Shown piece by piece: positions 18,223 to 27,170 of a stretch of 64,000 bases of DNA. Made by a program: the position numbers and the translations under genes. The notes under the pieces are model-generated. The model saw only the letters and a list, made by a program, of their open reading frames with translations. It had not been told where the DNA came from and ran no database searches. How positions within the stretch are numbered: position 1 is the first letter of the stretch; each line of letters begins with the position of its first letter. Source of the stretch: Nissabacter sp. SGAir0207 (GTDB lineage: Bacteria > Pseudomonadota > Gammaproteobacteria > Enterobacterales > Enterobacteriaceae); contig NZ_CP028037.1 in NCBI RefSeq assembly GCF_005491205.1, positions 186,001 to 250,000 on the forward strand. Direction: 5' to 3'.

Positions 18223-19359
18223 ATGACTGACACCAACATTGATTTTATCTACCTGTCCGAGCAGGACATGATCCGGGCTGGCGTAACCGATATGCCCGCC
18301 TGCGTCGATACCATGGAGGAGATGTTCGGCCTGCTCTACCACGGCGACTACCGCATGGCCGGGGCCAACAATGACTCGCACGGCGCGATGGTGACCTTCC
18401 CGGAGCACTCGCCGTTCCCCACCATGCCCAAGCCCACCGCTGACCGCCGCCTGATGGCGATGCCAGCCTATCTGGGCGGCAACTTCTGTACCGCTGGCGT
18501 CAAGTGGTATGGCTCCAACATCGCCAACAAGGAGAAGGGGCTGCCGCGCTCGATCCTGATGTTCACCCTGAATGACGCCGACACCGGCGCGCCGCTGGCC
18601 CACATGTCCGCCAACCTGCTCTCCGCCTACCGCACCGGGGCCGTGCCGGGCGTCGGCGCGCGGCATCTGGCGCGGCGCGATGCCAGAGTGATTGGCCTCT
18701 CTGGCCCCGGCGTGATGGGCAAGACCACGGTGGCCGCCTTCATTGCTGTCTGCCCGCAGCTCGACACCATTCAGGTACAGGGGCGCGGCCAGAAGAGCCT
18801 CGATCACTTCATCTCCTGGCTGAACGCCACCTACCCGCAGATCACCACGGTGCGGGTGGTCAACACGCTGGAGGAGGTGGTGCGCGGCGCGGACATCGTC
18901 ACCTATTGCAGCTCCGGCGAGGTGGGTGACCCGGCCACCTATCCCATCGTCAAGCGCGAGTGGGTGAAGCCCGGCGCATTTTTGGCGATGCCAGCGCTCT
19001 GCAACATCGACGAGGGCATGGAGCAGCCCGACGTGCGCAAGGTGCTGGACAACACCGGCCTGTATGAGGCGTGGTTTGAGGAGGTGCCGAAGCCCGCGCA
19101 CCACACCATTCCGGTGATTGGCGTGCGATTTATGGACATGGTGGCAGAGGGCAAGATGACGCGTGACCAGCTGGAGGACATCGGCAAGATTGTCGCTGGC
19201 GAGGCACCGGGCCGCCGCAACGATGAGGAGATCATCATCATGTCCGTGGGCGGGATGCCGGTCGAGGATGTCGCCTGGGGCACGGTGGTCTACCGCAACG
19301 CGCGGGCGAAGGGCATCGGCGTCACGCTCAACCTGTGGGAAACCCCCGTCCTGAGTTAA
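18223..19359 (+). CDS. Ornithine cyclodeaminase-family protein, tyramine oxidase subunit B-like
   Basis: 378-residue member of the ornithine cyclodeaminase / mu-crystallin family: dinucleotide-binding GPGVMG at residues 161-166, and a VKWYG motif with Lys94 at the usual substrate lysine position. The overall pattern (MPACVDTMEEMF..., NNDSHGAMVTFPE...) matches proteins annotated as tyramine oxidase subunit B; the assignment is from memory of the family. The operon continues with a RidA-like protein and an FAD oxidase, consistent with oxidation of an amine to an imine and its clean-up. GAGGG lies before the ATG; likely activated by the divergent AraC protein. Confidence 0.8.
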   Translation: MTDTNIDFIYLSEQDMIRAGVTDMPACVDTMEEMFGLLYHGDYRMAGANNDSHGAMVTFPEHSPFPTMPKPTADRRLMAMPAYLGGNFCTAGVKWYGSNIANKEKGLPRSILMFTLNDADTGAPLAHMSANLLSAYRTGAVPGVGARHLARRDARVIGLSGPGVMGKTTVAAFIAVCPQLDTIQVQGRGQKSLDHFISWLNATYPQITTVRVVNTLEEVVRGADIVTYCSSGEVGDPATYPIVKREWVKPGAFLAMPALCNIDEGMEQPDVRKVLDNTGLYEAWFEEVPKPAHHTIPVIGVRFMDMVAEGKMTRDQLEDIGKIVAGEAPGRRNDEEIIIMSVGGMPVEDVAWGTVVYRNARAKGIGVTLNLWETPVLS

Positions 19360-19439
19360 CCCTTTCTGCCCGGACGCCCGGCGGCCGGGAAACCTATCAA
19401 CGGCAGCCAGCCGCTGCCGGTTCACCCAAGGAAATGTGC

Positions 19440-19862
19440 ATGAACCCAATCATCAAAGTCAAAACCGGCTCCAAATTTGAGGAGCAGGCGAGCTACTCCC
19501 GCATTGTAGCGGTCGAGAACTGGATCTTTGTCTCCAACACCGCGGGCCGCAACCCGCAGACCAAGGAGATCCCCGAGGACGTGCTGGAGCAGACGCGGCA
19601 GGTGTTCGCCAACGTCGAGCAGGCGCTGGCCGCGGTGGACGCCACGCTGGCGGACGTGGTCTTCTCCCGCGTCTATGTACAGAACCCGGATGATGTGCCA
19701 GCGGTGATGGATCTGGTGGGCGAGAAGTTCCGTGGCATCAACCCGGCCACCACCGTCACCTGCCCGCCGCTCGGCTCGACCCTCTATAAATTCGAGCTGG
19801 AAGTGACCGCCTGGCGCGGTGCCTCACAGGCCGAGGTGAAAGAGATCACCGTTGCCCTGTAA
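19440..19862 (+). CDS. RidA/YjgF-family protein without the catalytic Arg
   Basis: 140 residues; the start at 19440 is chosen because AAGGA sits at proper spacing, whereas an ATG 6 bp earlier is too close. RidA proteins deaminate reactive imines/enamines made by PLP and flavin enzymes. The fold-defining FSRVYVQN and ELEVTAW strands are present, but where RidA has P-A-R-S/T with the catalytic Arg (Arg105 in E. coli), this protein reads NPATTVTCP, with Thr at the Arg position. It therefore belongs to a Rid subgroup whose imine deaminase activity is doubtful or altered. Lies between two redox genes of an amine-catabolic operon, spacing 26 bp to the next gene. Confidence 0.85.
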   Translation: MNPIIKVKTGSKFEEQASYSRIVAVENWIFVSNTAGRNPQTKEIPEDVLEQTRQVFANVEQALAAVDATLADVVFSRVYVQNPDDVPAVMDLVGEKFRGINPATTVTCPPLGSTLYKFELEVTAWRGASQAEVKEITVAL

Positions 19863-19888
19863 CTCCCTTTTCTAACAGGAAATATGCT

Positions 19889-21181
19889 ATGGCCCCTGTC
19901 ATCCATCCTGTCCAGACCTCTGGCCGACTCCCCGCCTCCACGGCGGTGGTGATTATCGGCGGCGGCATCGTCGGCCTGACCGCGGCGCTGGCGCTGGCTG
20001 AACGCAATATCCCGGTGGTGGTGCTGGAGAAGGGCCGCCTCGCCGGGGAGCAGTCGTCGCGCAACCTTGGCTGGGTGCGCAAAACCAGCCGACTGCCGGA
20101 GGACATTCCGCTGGCGCTGGCCGCCGACCGCCTGTGGGCGGCGCTGCCGGAGCGTGTCGGCCGCGACGTCGGCTACCGGCAGGCGGGGATCATGTTCATC
20201 GCCCGTGAAGAGGCGCAAATGGCGATGCACGAGCGCTGGCTTCAGGCGGCCGGGCCGCTGGGGCTGGACTCCCGGCTGTTGAGTCGTCAGGAGATTGCGG
20301 CGAAGGTGCCGGGCGGGCGGGCACAGTGGGTCGGCGGCATCTTTACCGCCTCAGACGGGCGCGCCGAGCCAACGCTGGCCTCCAGTGCCATTGCCGCCGC
20401 CGCGATGGCGAAAGGGGCGATCATCCTTGAGCAGTGCGCGGTGCGTACCCTGACCACCGCGGCCGGGCGTGTCAGCGGCGTGGTGACGGAGCAGGGCGAG
20501 ATTCGCTGCGATCAGGTGCTGCTGGCCGGTGGCCTCTGGTCGCGGCGTTTCCTCGGCAATCTCGGCATCTCCCTGCCGACGCTGCCGCTGATCTGCTCGG
20601 TACTGCGCACCAAACCGATGGCGGGGCCGACGGAGATCGCGGTGGGCGCGCCAGATTTCTCCTTCCGCAAACACCACGATGGCGGCTTTATCATCACCCA
20701 GCGCGGCGCGCTGGACGCCTCATTGACGCTGGATCACCTGCTGCTGGGGATGAAGTACCTGCCGCAACTGCGTAGCCAGCGCGATTTTTTGCGCATCTCG
20801 CTGGGCAAAAACTTCCTGCGGGATGTGGCGCTGCCGCGCCGCTGGAAGGCCAGCGGGCGCTCGCCTTTTGAGCGGGTGCGCACCCTCGACCCGCAAGTTA
20901 ACCCGACCCTGAACCAGGAGGCGTTGGCTAACCTGCGTGCCGCCTGGCCGGTGTTCGAACGGGCGGAGGTGGAACAGGCGTGGGCCGGTACCATTGATGT
21001 GACACCGGACTCCAACCCGGTGATTGGCCCGGTGGCATCGCTGCCCGGCCTGACACTCGCCACTGGGTTCTCCGGCCACGGCTTTGGCACCTCACCGGCG
21101 GCCGGGCAACTGGCGGCAGATCTGGTCGCCAATCAGACGCCGATCATTGACCCCACGCCCTATCGCTTCGACCGCTTCTGA
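19889..21181 (+). CDS. FAD-dependent amine/D-amino acid oxidoreductase (DAO family)
   Basis: 430 residues; FAD-binding GGGIVG at residues 24-29 within VVIIGGGIVGLTAALALAE, and a C-terminal GFSGHGFGTSPAAG motif typical of the D-amino acid oxidase / glycine oxidase / DadA group. No signal or membrane anchor is visible, so it is cytoplasmic or peripheral. Expected reaction: oxidation of a primary or secondary amine to an imine. Within the operon it may pair with the cyclodeaminase-like gene (tyramine oxidase subunit B type) and the RidA-like gene. CAGGA precedes the ATG. Confidence 0.85.
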   Translation: MAPVIHPVQTSGRLPASTAVVIIGGGIVGLTAALALAERNIPVVVLEKGRLAGEQSSRNLGWVRKTSRLPEDIPLALAADRLWAALPERVGRDVGYRQAGIMFIAREEAQMAMHERWLQAAGPLGLDSRLLSRQEIAAKVPGGRAQWVGGIFTASDGRAEPTLASSAIAAAAMAKGAIILEQCAVRTLTTAAGRVSGVVTEQGEIRCDQVLLAGGLWSRRFLGNLGISLPTLPLICSVLRTKPMAGPTEIAVGAPDFSFRKHHDGGFIITQRGALDASLTLDHLLLGMKYLPQLRSQRDFLRISLGKNFLRDVALPRRWKASGRSPFERVRTLDPQVNPTLNQEALANLRAAWPVFERAEVEQAWAGTIDVTPDSNPVIGPVASLPGLTLATGFSGHGFGTSPAAGQLAADLVANQTPIIDPTPYRFDRF

Positions 21182-21185
21182 CCCC

Positions 21186-21211
21186 CTGCGCCCCACCCCG
21201 GTGGGGCGCAG
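21186..21211. terminator. Strong hairpin without T run after the amine oxidase gene
   Basis: Perfect 11-bp stem CTGCGCCCCAC / GTGGGGCGCAG with loop CCCG, 5 bp after the stop codon. No T tract follows, so it may be an attenuator or mRNA-stabilising structure between operon segments rather than a full terminator. Confidence 0.45.
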
Positions 21212-21338
21212 CCTGCCCGATCGCCATATTGCTATTTAATCGTTTGCGGCCTATAACAGAACTCCCCCAACATTGATTTCCACCCGTCCCACCCTCTACA
21301 GGGAATTTCGCCCCCGCGCCCCCGGCCGCGCGTGGCAC

Positions 21339-22283
21339 ATGGAGAATGCTTTGAATATCATACAGATCATTATGGACGCCGGGCGCACCGCCGTGGACAT
21401 CGCCCTCTACACGCTGGTGCCAGTGATGGTGGTAATGCTGATCCTGATGAAGTACCTGGAGTCCCTTGGCGTGCTGGCCAGAATCATCAACTGGACAGCG
21501 CCGCTGCTAAAACCCTTTGGCCTGACCGGGCTGAGCCTGTTTGCGCTGATCCAGCTTAACTTTGTCAGCTTTGCCGCGCCGGTGGCGACGCTAGCGATGA
21601 TGGAGCGCAAGGGGGTCTCTGACCGCCATCTGGCCGCCACGCTGGCGATGCTGTTTGCGATGGGGCAGGCCAACGTGCTCTATCCGCTGACGCCGATGGG
21701 GCTGCACTGGCTGGCCGCCATCCTGATTTCGGTGGCGGGCGGGCTGGTGGCCGGTGCGGTCACCTGGCACCTGCTGGCGCGCAAGCTGCCGATGAAGGAG
21801 GTGATCTCGCCAGATGACGCGGAGGTGCACTCGCCGCAGAAAAAGGGGCTGATCAGCATCATCAACAGCGGCGGCTCAGAAGCGATCTCACTGGCACTGG
21901 GCGCCATCCCGATGCTGATCCTCTCAATGACCGTGGTGGGAATTTTGAAGGCCGCCGGGATGATCACGCTGCTGGAGCAGGCGCTCTCGCCGCTGCTCTC
22001 TACCCTGCACATCTCCACCGTGCTGGTGATGCCGACGCTGGTGAAGTGCCTCGCTGGCGGCACCGCCTATCTGGGCGTCGCCACTGACCTGCTGCAAAGT
22101 GGCAAGATCAATGCGCAGATGCTCAACGCCTCCACCGGCTGGCTGGTACAGACGCTGGATCTGCCGGGGCTGGGGATCATGCTCGGCGCGGGCTTTCGCG
22201 TGGCGCGGGTGGCCCGCTTCGCCATCGTCGGCGCGCTGGTGGGCATTGTGGTGCGCGGCGTACTGCATATGCTGCTGTTTTGA
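21339..22283 (+). CDS. Nucleoside-recognition (Gate) domain membrane protein
   Basis: About 314 residues from the ATG at 21339; a TTG at 21351 has a better placed GGAG and could be the true start. Around eight to nine membrane helices arranged as two similar halves (about 10-140 and 175-310), each with the 'nucleoside recognition / Gate' pattern seen in SpmA/SpmB, YjiG/YjiH and nucleoside carriers. E. coli has such halves as separate proteins, so this looks like a fused form. It follows the amine oxidase operon after a hairpin and may transport its substrate or product; there is no direct evidence for the cargo. Confidence 0.75.
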   Translation: MENALNIIQIIMDAGRTAVDIALYTLVPVMVVMLILMKYLESLGVLARIINWTAPLLKPFGLTGLSLFALIQLNFVSFAAPVATLAMMERKGVSDRHLAATLAMLFAMGQANVLYPLTPMGLHWLAAILISVAGGLVAGAVTWHLLARKLPMKEVISPDDAEVHSPQKKGLISIINSGGSEAISLALGAIPMLILSMTVVGILKAAGMITLLEQALSPLLSTLHISTVLVMPTLVKCLAGGTAYLGVATDLLQSGKINAQMLNASTGWLVQTLDLPGLGIMLGAGFRVARVARFAIVGALVGIVVRGVLHMLLF

Positions 22284-22365
22284 CCGCCAAACCCGTTACG
22301 CGGCTTTGCGTTACGGCGGCGGCCTGACTAAGGTAGAGGCACACTCCCTGTTTATTGAGGTTCTT

Positions 22366-22794
22366 ATGCCAGTATCAGCACGCAACCAATTGACCGGCAC
22401 CGTCACCGCGCTCTCCAGCGGCGCGGTGAATGACGAAGTAGAAATTACGCTGGCGGGCGGCGACAAACTGACCGCCATTGTCACCAGCCACAGCCAACAG
22501 GCGCTGGGCTTGCAGCCGGGCCGCGAGGTGATGGCGCTGATCAAGGCGTCATGGGTGATGCTGGCGTCAGCCGACTGCGGGTTGCTGTTCTCTGCCCGCA
22601 ACCACTTCACTGGCGAAATCAGCCGGATAGAGCAGGGCGCAGTCAATGCCAACGTCAAGGTGAAGACCGACTCTGGCCTTGAGCTGACCGCGGTGATCAC
22701 CAATGAGAGTCTGGAGGAGATGGCGTTGGAGAGCGGCAAGCGGGTCATCGCGCTGGTCAAAGCGTCATCAGTGCTGGTAGCGGTCAAACAATAG
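22366..22794 (+). CDS. Mop-like molybdenum-pterin-binding protein (two TOBE domains)
   Basis: 142 residues forming two tandem TOBE/Mop repeats, each beginning SARNxxTGxI/V and ending VIALVKASxVxLA (about 3-70 and 73-141). Such di-Mop proteins bind molybdate or tungstate in the cytoplasm as storage or homeostasis factors. GAGG ribosome binding site before the ATG; the longer upstream frame is not credible. No modABC or other molybdenum genes lie in this window. Confidence 0.9.
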   Translation: MPVSARNQLTGTVTALSSGAVNDEVEITLAGGDKLTAIVTSHSQQALGLQPGREVMALIKASWVMLASADCGLLFSARNHFTGEISRIEQGAVNANVKVKTDSGLELTAVITNESLEEMALESGKRVIALVKASSVLVAVKQ

Positions 22795-22823
22795 CTGTTC
22801 TCACTGATCCCAAGCAGCCGTGA

Positions 22824-22845
22824 GACGCGTTTGAAAGCACGCGTC
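22824..22845. repeat. Short inverted repeat downstream of the Mop gene
   Basis: GACGCGT (22824-22830) and ACGCGTC (22839-22845) with an 8-nt loop; 30 bp after the stop codon. No T run. Possibly a weak terminator. Confidence 0.3.
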
Positions 22846-23036
22846 AGACGATGCACCGGCAACCAGCCGGCGGCACGCTACCGTAACTGAACCCAACCCC
22901 CGGCGCTGATATCACCGCGGATGATAGTTAAAATCATTAATGGCGATTTCACTTATATCTCTCCCACTGCCATCATGCCCGCATCCCTCAGGGAGCGGGC
23001 GCTTCCTGTTGATGCTGACATTGTGGAGATAACCTG

Positions 23037-23552
23037 ATGAAAATGAATGCCATTATCTGGCCGGAGGACTTTGTCCCTGGCTTTACCGAGAACTTTGCCT
23101 CCAATGAGGTGATTGTCGCTGGCCTGACCGCGCAGGCCGTCTGGCCATTGCTGGCAACGCCTGAGTTGTGGCCGACCTATTACGCCAACTCCGCCAATCC
23201 CCGGTTCTATGACGGCAAAGGGCCGGAGCTGGCGCAGGATATACGCTTCTACTTTGAAACCTTCGGCTTCCCAGTGGAGGCACGCGTAACGGAGTATGTC
23301 GCGCCCACCGCCGGTGAGGCGGGGCGCGTTGCCTGGCACGGTTGGGCTGGCGAGGAGAATACCCCGGAGCGGCTGGACGTACACCACGCTTGGCTGGTGG
23401 AAGATCTGCCGGGTGGCCGGGTGCGCATCCTGACGCAGGAGACGCAACGGGGCAAACCGGCGGAAGCGCTGGCTGCCACCACCCCCAACCCGATGATCAA
23501 CGGCCATCAGGCGTGGCTGGAGGGTCTGGTGGCGGCCGCCAGGGCGCGGTAG
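23037..23552 (+). CDS. SRPBCC (polyketide cyclase/START-like) domain protein
   Basis: 171 residues starting after an excellent GGAGATAACC site. Pattern VIVAGLTAQAVWPLLATPELWPTYY is the typical first strand and helix of the SRPBCC ligand-binding fold, with a later strand VRILTQETQRG. These proteins hold hydrophobic ligands in a deep cavity; a specific reaction cannot be assigned. It stands alone between the Mop gene and a convergent LacI gene. Confidence 0.75.
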   Translation: MKMNAIIWPEDFVPGFTENFASNEVIVAGLTAQAVWPLLATPELWPTYYANSANPRFYDGKGPELAQDIRFYFETFGFPVEARVTEYVAPTAGEAGRVAWHGWAGEENTPERLDVHHAWLVEDLPGGRVRILTQETQRGKPAEALAATTPNPMINGHQAWLEGLVAAARAR

Positions 23553-23558
23553 GGGGGG

Positions 23559-24539
23559 TCAGGCGCTGGCGCGGCTGATCAACTGCCACGCCATCATCAC
23601 CCGCTGTGGCGTGGCGTGCGGGTTCTCAATCTTGTGCAACAGTAGCTCAAATGCCTTGCGGCCAATGGCGCGTGACGGCTGGGCCACCGTGGTGAGCGGC
23701 GGCGATACCATCTCCGCCAGATCGGTGCCGTCAAACCCGGCGATGGCAATGTCCTGTGGGACACGCAGCCCGGCCTGCCGCGCCGCCGCCATCGCCCCGG
23801 CCGCCAGCGTGTCAGAGACGGCAAACACCGCGTCTGGCGGCGAGTCGTGTTGCAGCAGTGACTCCATCGCCGCTTTGCCCGCGCTGAAACTCAGGTCGCT
23901 GGCATAGGCGATGCGCTGCCACTGGCAGCCCTGTGCCGCCAGCTCATCCAGATAGCCGCGCTGGCGCAGGCTGGCATATTTGTAGTCGAGATCGTGGTTA
24001 ATCAATGCAATACGCGTGCGTCCCCGCGCCAGCAGGTAACGCACCACCGACTCTGCGGCATCGGTGTCATCAATGCCGACACAGGAGACGTCGCCGCTGT
24101 CCGCGTACTCGGCACACTGCACCCAGGGCGCGTCGCCAATCAGCGGTGTCAGCGCCGACAGGTGGCTGAAGGCGTCCATGGTGATCACCCCATCAACAAT
24201 TTTCCCGGAGACCAGCCCAAGGCTGGAGCGCGAGCGCTCGGTATCGGAGCCGGAGTTGCACAGCAAAATGCGGTAGCCGTTCTTTTCCGCCTCCTCCTCA
24301 ATGCCCTTGACCACATCGGCACAGAAGGGGTTGGCGACGTTGGAAACCATCACCAGCACCATCGAACTGCGGGCGGTGCGCAACTGGCGCGCCAGCAGAT
24401 TGGGCTGGTAGTTGCTCTCGCGGATGGCATCCATCACGCGGTCGCGGTTCTGGGGTTTGACGCTGGCACTGTTGTTCAGCACACGGGAGACGGTCGCCAC
24501 TGACACCCCGGCCAGTTGCGCGATTTTCTGGATAGACAT
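23559..24539 (-). CDS. LacI/GalR-family repressor
   Basis: 326 residues: N-terminal HTH (IQKIAQLAGVSVATVSRVLN, residues 3-22) with hinge helix (NLLARQLRT), then a periplasmic-binding-protein-like sugar domain. Third gene in a minus-strand set (MFS carrier, isomerase, repressor), 63 bp after the isomerase stop. It is the obvious candidate to bind the two identical GTAATCGATTAC sites in front of the MFS gene, which would make the circuit autoregulated if all three are cotranscribed. Effector probably a sugar or sugar derivative. Confidence 0.93.
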   Translation of the reverse strand: MSIQKIAQLAGVSVATVSRVLNNSASVKPQNRDRVMDAIRESNYQPNLLARQLRTARSSMVLVMVSNVANPFCADVVKGIEEEAEKNGYRILLCNSGSDTERSRSSLGLVSGKIVDGVITMDAFSHLSALTPLIGDAPWVQCAEYADSGDVSCVGIDDTDAAESVVRYLLARGRTRIALINHDLDYKYASLRQRGYLDELAAQGCQWQRIAYASDLSFSAGKAAMESLLQHDSPPDAVFAVSDTLAAGAMAAARQAGLRVPQDIAIAGFDGTDLAEMVSPPLTTVAQPSRAIGRKAFELLLHKIENPHATPQRVMMAWQLISRASA

Positions 24540-24602
24540 AACAATGACACTTCCTGCGGGTTATGCGATACGGCAGGCTACCACAGTTTCGCTGGCCGGG
24601 GT

Positions 24603-25658
24603 TTACTCCCCCAGCCCCAGTTGGTGGCGGATCTGCTGGGCCGAGTGCCCACCCGCGGCAAAATCATCAAAAGCCCGCTCTGCCACCGGGATGATGTGGC
24701 GACGGATAAACTCCGCGCCCTCACGCGCGCCCACTTCGCTCTCCTTCAGGCAGCACTCCCACTCCAGCACCGCCCAGCCCTCATAGCCATACTGCGCCAG
24801 CTTGCTGAAGATGCCCTTGAAGTCGATCTGGCCGTCGCCCAGTGAGCGGAAGCGCCCGGCGCGCGCCAGCCAGGGCTGGTAGCCGCCATACACGCCGCTG
24901 CGGCCATTCGGGGTGAACTCCGCATCCTTGACGTGGAACGCCTTGATGCGCGCGTGATAGATGTCGATGAATTGCAGGTAGTCCATCTGTTGCAGATGCA
25001 GGTGGCTGGGATCGAACAGGATGTTACAGCGCGGGTGGTTATCCAGCAGCGCGAGGAAGCGCTCAAAGGTAACGCCGTCATGCAGATCCTCACAGGGGTG
25101 CAGCTCATAGCAGAGGTCAACGCCGTGCTGGTCGAAAGCGTCCAGCACTGGCCGCCAGCGGCGCGCCAGCTCGCGAAACGCCTCCTCAAATAGCTGCGCG
25201 TTGTGCGGCGGCCAGGGGTAGAGATAGGGCCAGGCCAGCGAGCCGGAGAAGGTGGCGTGGGCCGTCAGCCCCAGCCGGGCGGAGGCCGCCGCCGCCTGAT
25301 GCAGCACCTGCGTCGCCCACTCGCTGCGACGCGTGCGGTCACCGCGCACCGCTGCCGGGGCAAAGGTATCAAAGGCCGACTCATAGGCCGGGTGCACCGC
25401 CATCAGCTGCCCCTCAAGGTGGGTGGAAAGCTCGCTGATCACCAGCCCGTGGCTGGCCAGCAGGCCGGTCACCTCATCACAGTAGGTCTGGCTGCGCGCC
25501 GCCAGCGCCAGATCAAAAATCTGCGGATGGTTGCAGGGGATCTGCACCGCCCGGTAGCCCAGCCCGGCGGCCCATGCCGCGATGCCCGCCAGATCGGCTG
25601 GGGCGGCCCCGCCAATGAACTGCGCCAGAAAGATGCCGGGGCCTTTGAGTGTTTTCAT
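24603..25658 (-). CDS. Sugar phosphate isomerase/epimerase (xylose isomerase-like TIM barrel)
   Basis: 351 residues from the ATG with GGAG 7 bp upstream. TIM-barrel family of AP endonuclease 2 type, with metal-ligand motifs in order: Glu in CYELHPCED (about 196), Asp/His in LFDPSHLHLQQMD (about 230-238), His in AFHVKDAEF, and Glu in VLEWECC near the end. The family includes hydroxypyruvate, tagatose and inosose isomerases/epimerases. Paired here with an MFS carrier and a LacI regulator, so it acts on a carbohydrate or nucleoside-derived sugar. Specific substrate unknown. Confidence 0.87.
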   Translation of the reverse strand: MKTLKGPGIFLAQFIGGAAPADLAGIAAWAAGLGYRAVQIPCNHPQIFDLALAARSQTYCDEVTGLLASHGLVISELSTHLEGQLMAVHPAYESAFDTFAPAAVRGDRTRRSEWATQVLHQAAAASARLGLTAHATFSGSLAWPYLYPWPPHNAQLFEEAFRELARRWRPVLDAFDQHGVDLCYELHPCEDLHDGVTFERFLALLDNHPRCNILFDPSHLHLQQMDYLQFIDIYHARIKAFHVKDAEFTPNGRSGVYGGYQPWLARAGRFRSLGDGQIDFKGIFSKLAQYGYEGWAVLEWECCLKESEVGAREGAEFIRRHIIPVAERAFDDFAAGGHSAQQIRHQLGLGE

Positions 25659-25659
25659 G

Positions 25660-26912
25660 TTATCTCCGTTGTTGAACCGCATCCTCATCCCGGTATTTGA
25701 ATGAGACCATAAAGATCACGGCAATCACTGCCGCCGCAATCGCCGGTATCCACCAGAACGTGGCCCAGCTGTCGGCGGTATTCCTGCCCGCCACAAAGGT
25801 GTTGTAGAGCGCGCCGGAGATCTGCGAGCCGAGCAACATGCCGATGCCGTAGGTGAACATCACCACCATGCTCTGCGCCTGTCCCTTCACCTTCTCGCCA
25901 GCCACCCGGTCGGTGTAGATAAAGCCAACCACAAAGAAGAAGTCATAGCAGACGCCGTGCAGCAGGATGCCAGCGTAGATCATCAGCCGCCCCTCCTCGC
26001 CCATGCCAAGGGCAAACAGCACATAGCGCAGGAACCAAGCGAACATGCCGATCAGCAGCATGTACTTCACCCCAGCCGACGGAACAGCAGCGGGATCACC
26101 AGCATAAAGAAGATCTCGGACATCTGGCCGAAGGACATCACGGCGCTGACGTTCTCTACTCCGGCATCCGCCAGCCAGGAGGCGGTGTAGGCGTAGTAGG
26201 TGCCCAGCGGCACCGAGATCAGGGTGGCGCAGATGGCGAACACCAAAAAGTGGCGGATTTTCATCAGCGCGAAGGCGTCCGCGCAGAACAGGTCACGCGT
26301 CCTGAGCGGCAACCCTTTCGCCGGGGCCGGGGTGTGGGGCAGCGTCAGGCTATAGAGGGCGAGGATCACCGAACAGATGGCCGCCACGGTGAAGATGCCA
26401 ACGCTGGCGGCAATGCCGATCGCGGCAATGAACAGGCCAGCGGCTATCCAGCCGATGGTGCCGAACACCCGCACAATCGGGAAACTCCGCTCGCTGTTGG
26501 AGAGGCTGTGGAAGGCGATATTGTTGGTCAGCGCCAGCGTCGGCATATAGCAGAGCGTGTAGCCAAACAGCAGGGAGATGAGCAACACGCCATTCTCCGC
26601 GCGCATGGCATCCGGCACGAAGTAGAGGATCGCCGCGCCAGCCAGATGCATCACCGCCAGCACCTTTTGCGAGGCGAAGAAGCGATCCACCAGCATCCCC
26701 AGCACAAACGGCGAGAGGATTGAGGCGATCGGCCCGGCGGAGAAGGCATCGCCAATCAATAACGACATGTTGTGTTGCGTCATCACTAGACCGAGGGTGA
26801 CTGACCAGCTCCCCCAGATAAAGAACTGGAGAAACATCATCAAAGACAGACGGGGCACCAGCATTTTCAGCCCCGTTTCAACGCGTTGCGAACTCTCTGT
26901 TATGGACGGCAT
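25660..26912 (-). pseudogene. MFS nucleoside:H+ symporter-type carrier, one-base frameshift
   Basis: Two adjacent frames (26067-26912, 281 aa; 25660-26070, 136 aa) together make one twelve-helix carrier of the NupG/XapB-like family. The first ends ...IPLLFRRLG and the second resumes at KYMLLIGMFAWFLRY in the -1 frame. Adding one C to the CCCC run at 26070-26073 (plus strand) restores a continuous 417-codon gene reading LGVKYML. As sequenced, the protein loses its last four to five helices and would be inactive. First gene of the isomerase/LacI set; its stop is 1 bp from the isomerase start codon. May be a sequencing error. Confidence 0.85.
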
Positions 26913-26931
26913 AAGCGCCTCTCAGATAAAA

Positions 26932-26943
26932 GTAATCGATTAC
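26932..26943. promoter_or_regulatory. LacI-type operator O1
   Basis: Perfect 12-bp palindrome GTAATCGATTAC with central CG, 20 bp upstream of the MFS start codon; typical LacI/GalR half sites. Identical to the second copy 32 bp away. Confidence 0.8.
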
Positions 26944-26963
26944 AAAATCGTTCACTTTAAAAA

Positions 26964-26975
26964 GTAATCGATTAC
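26964..26975. promoter_or_regulatory. LacI-type operator O2
   Basis: Second perfect GTAATCGATTAC. Centre-to-centre distance to the first copy is 32 bp, about three helical turns, so two repressor dimers would sit on the same face of DNA. Both copies share the flanks AGTAATCGATTACAAA. Confidence 0.8.
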
Positions 26976-27170
26976 AAATAAGCTGCCAGCCCCAGATGCC
27001 TGATATGTGAAGGGGGTCACGGGTGGCAACAGAGTGCAAAAAACAGGCAGAAATGGCGAGCAAGGCGCTGGGCTGATTTCCCTCAGGTTTATCTGACTCT
27101 GCGCCGTTGGGTTGAACAATTTCCGTACAGAGCCTACCGTGAAGCGACACCCATACAGTAAGGAGTGACT

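Noticed and set aside
18202-19449. Minus-strand frame of 415 codons opposite the cyclodeaminase-like gene
   Set aside because: Antisense shadow; His- and Ala-rich, no recognisable motifs.
25660-26070. Separate 136-residue membrane protein
   Set aside because: It begins in the middle of an MFS fold and continues the frame upstream after one base is restored; treated as part of a frameshifted gene.
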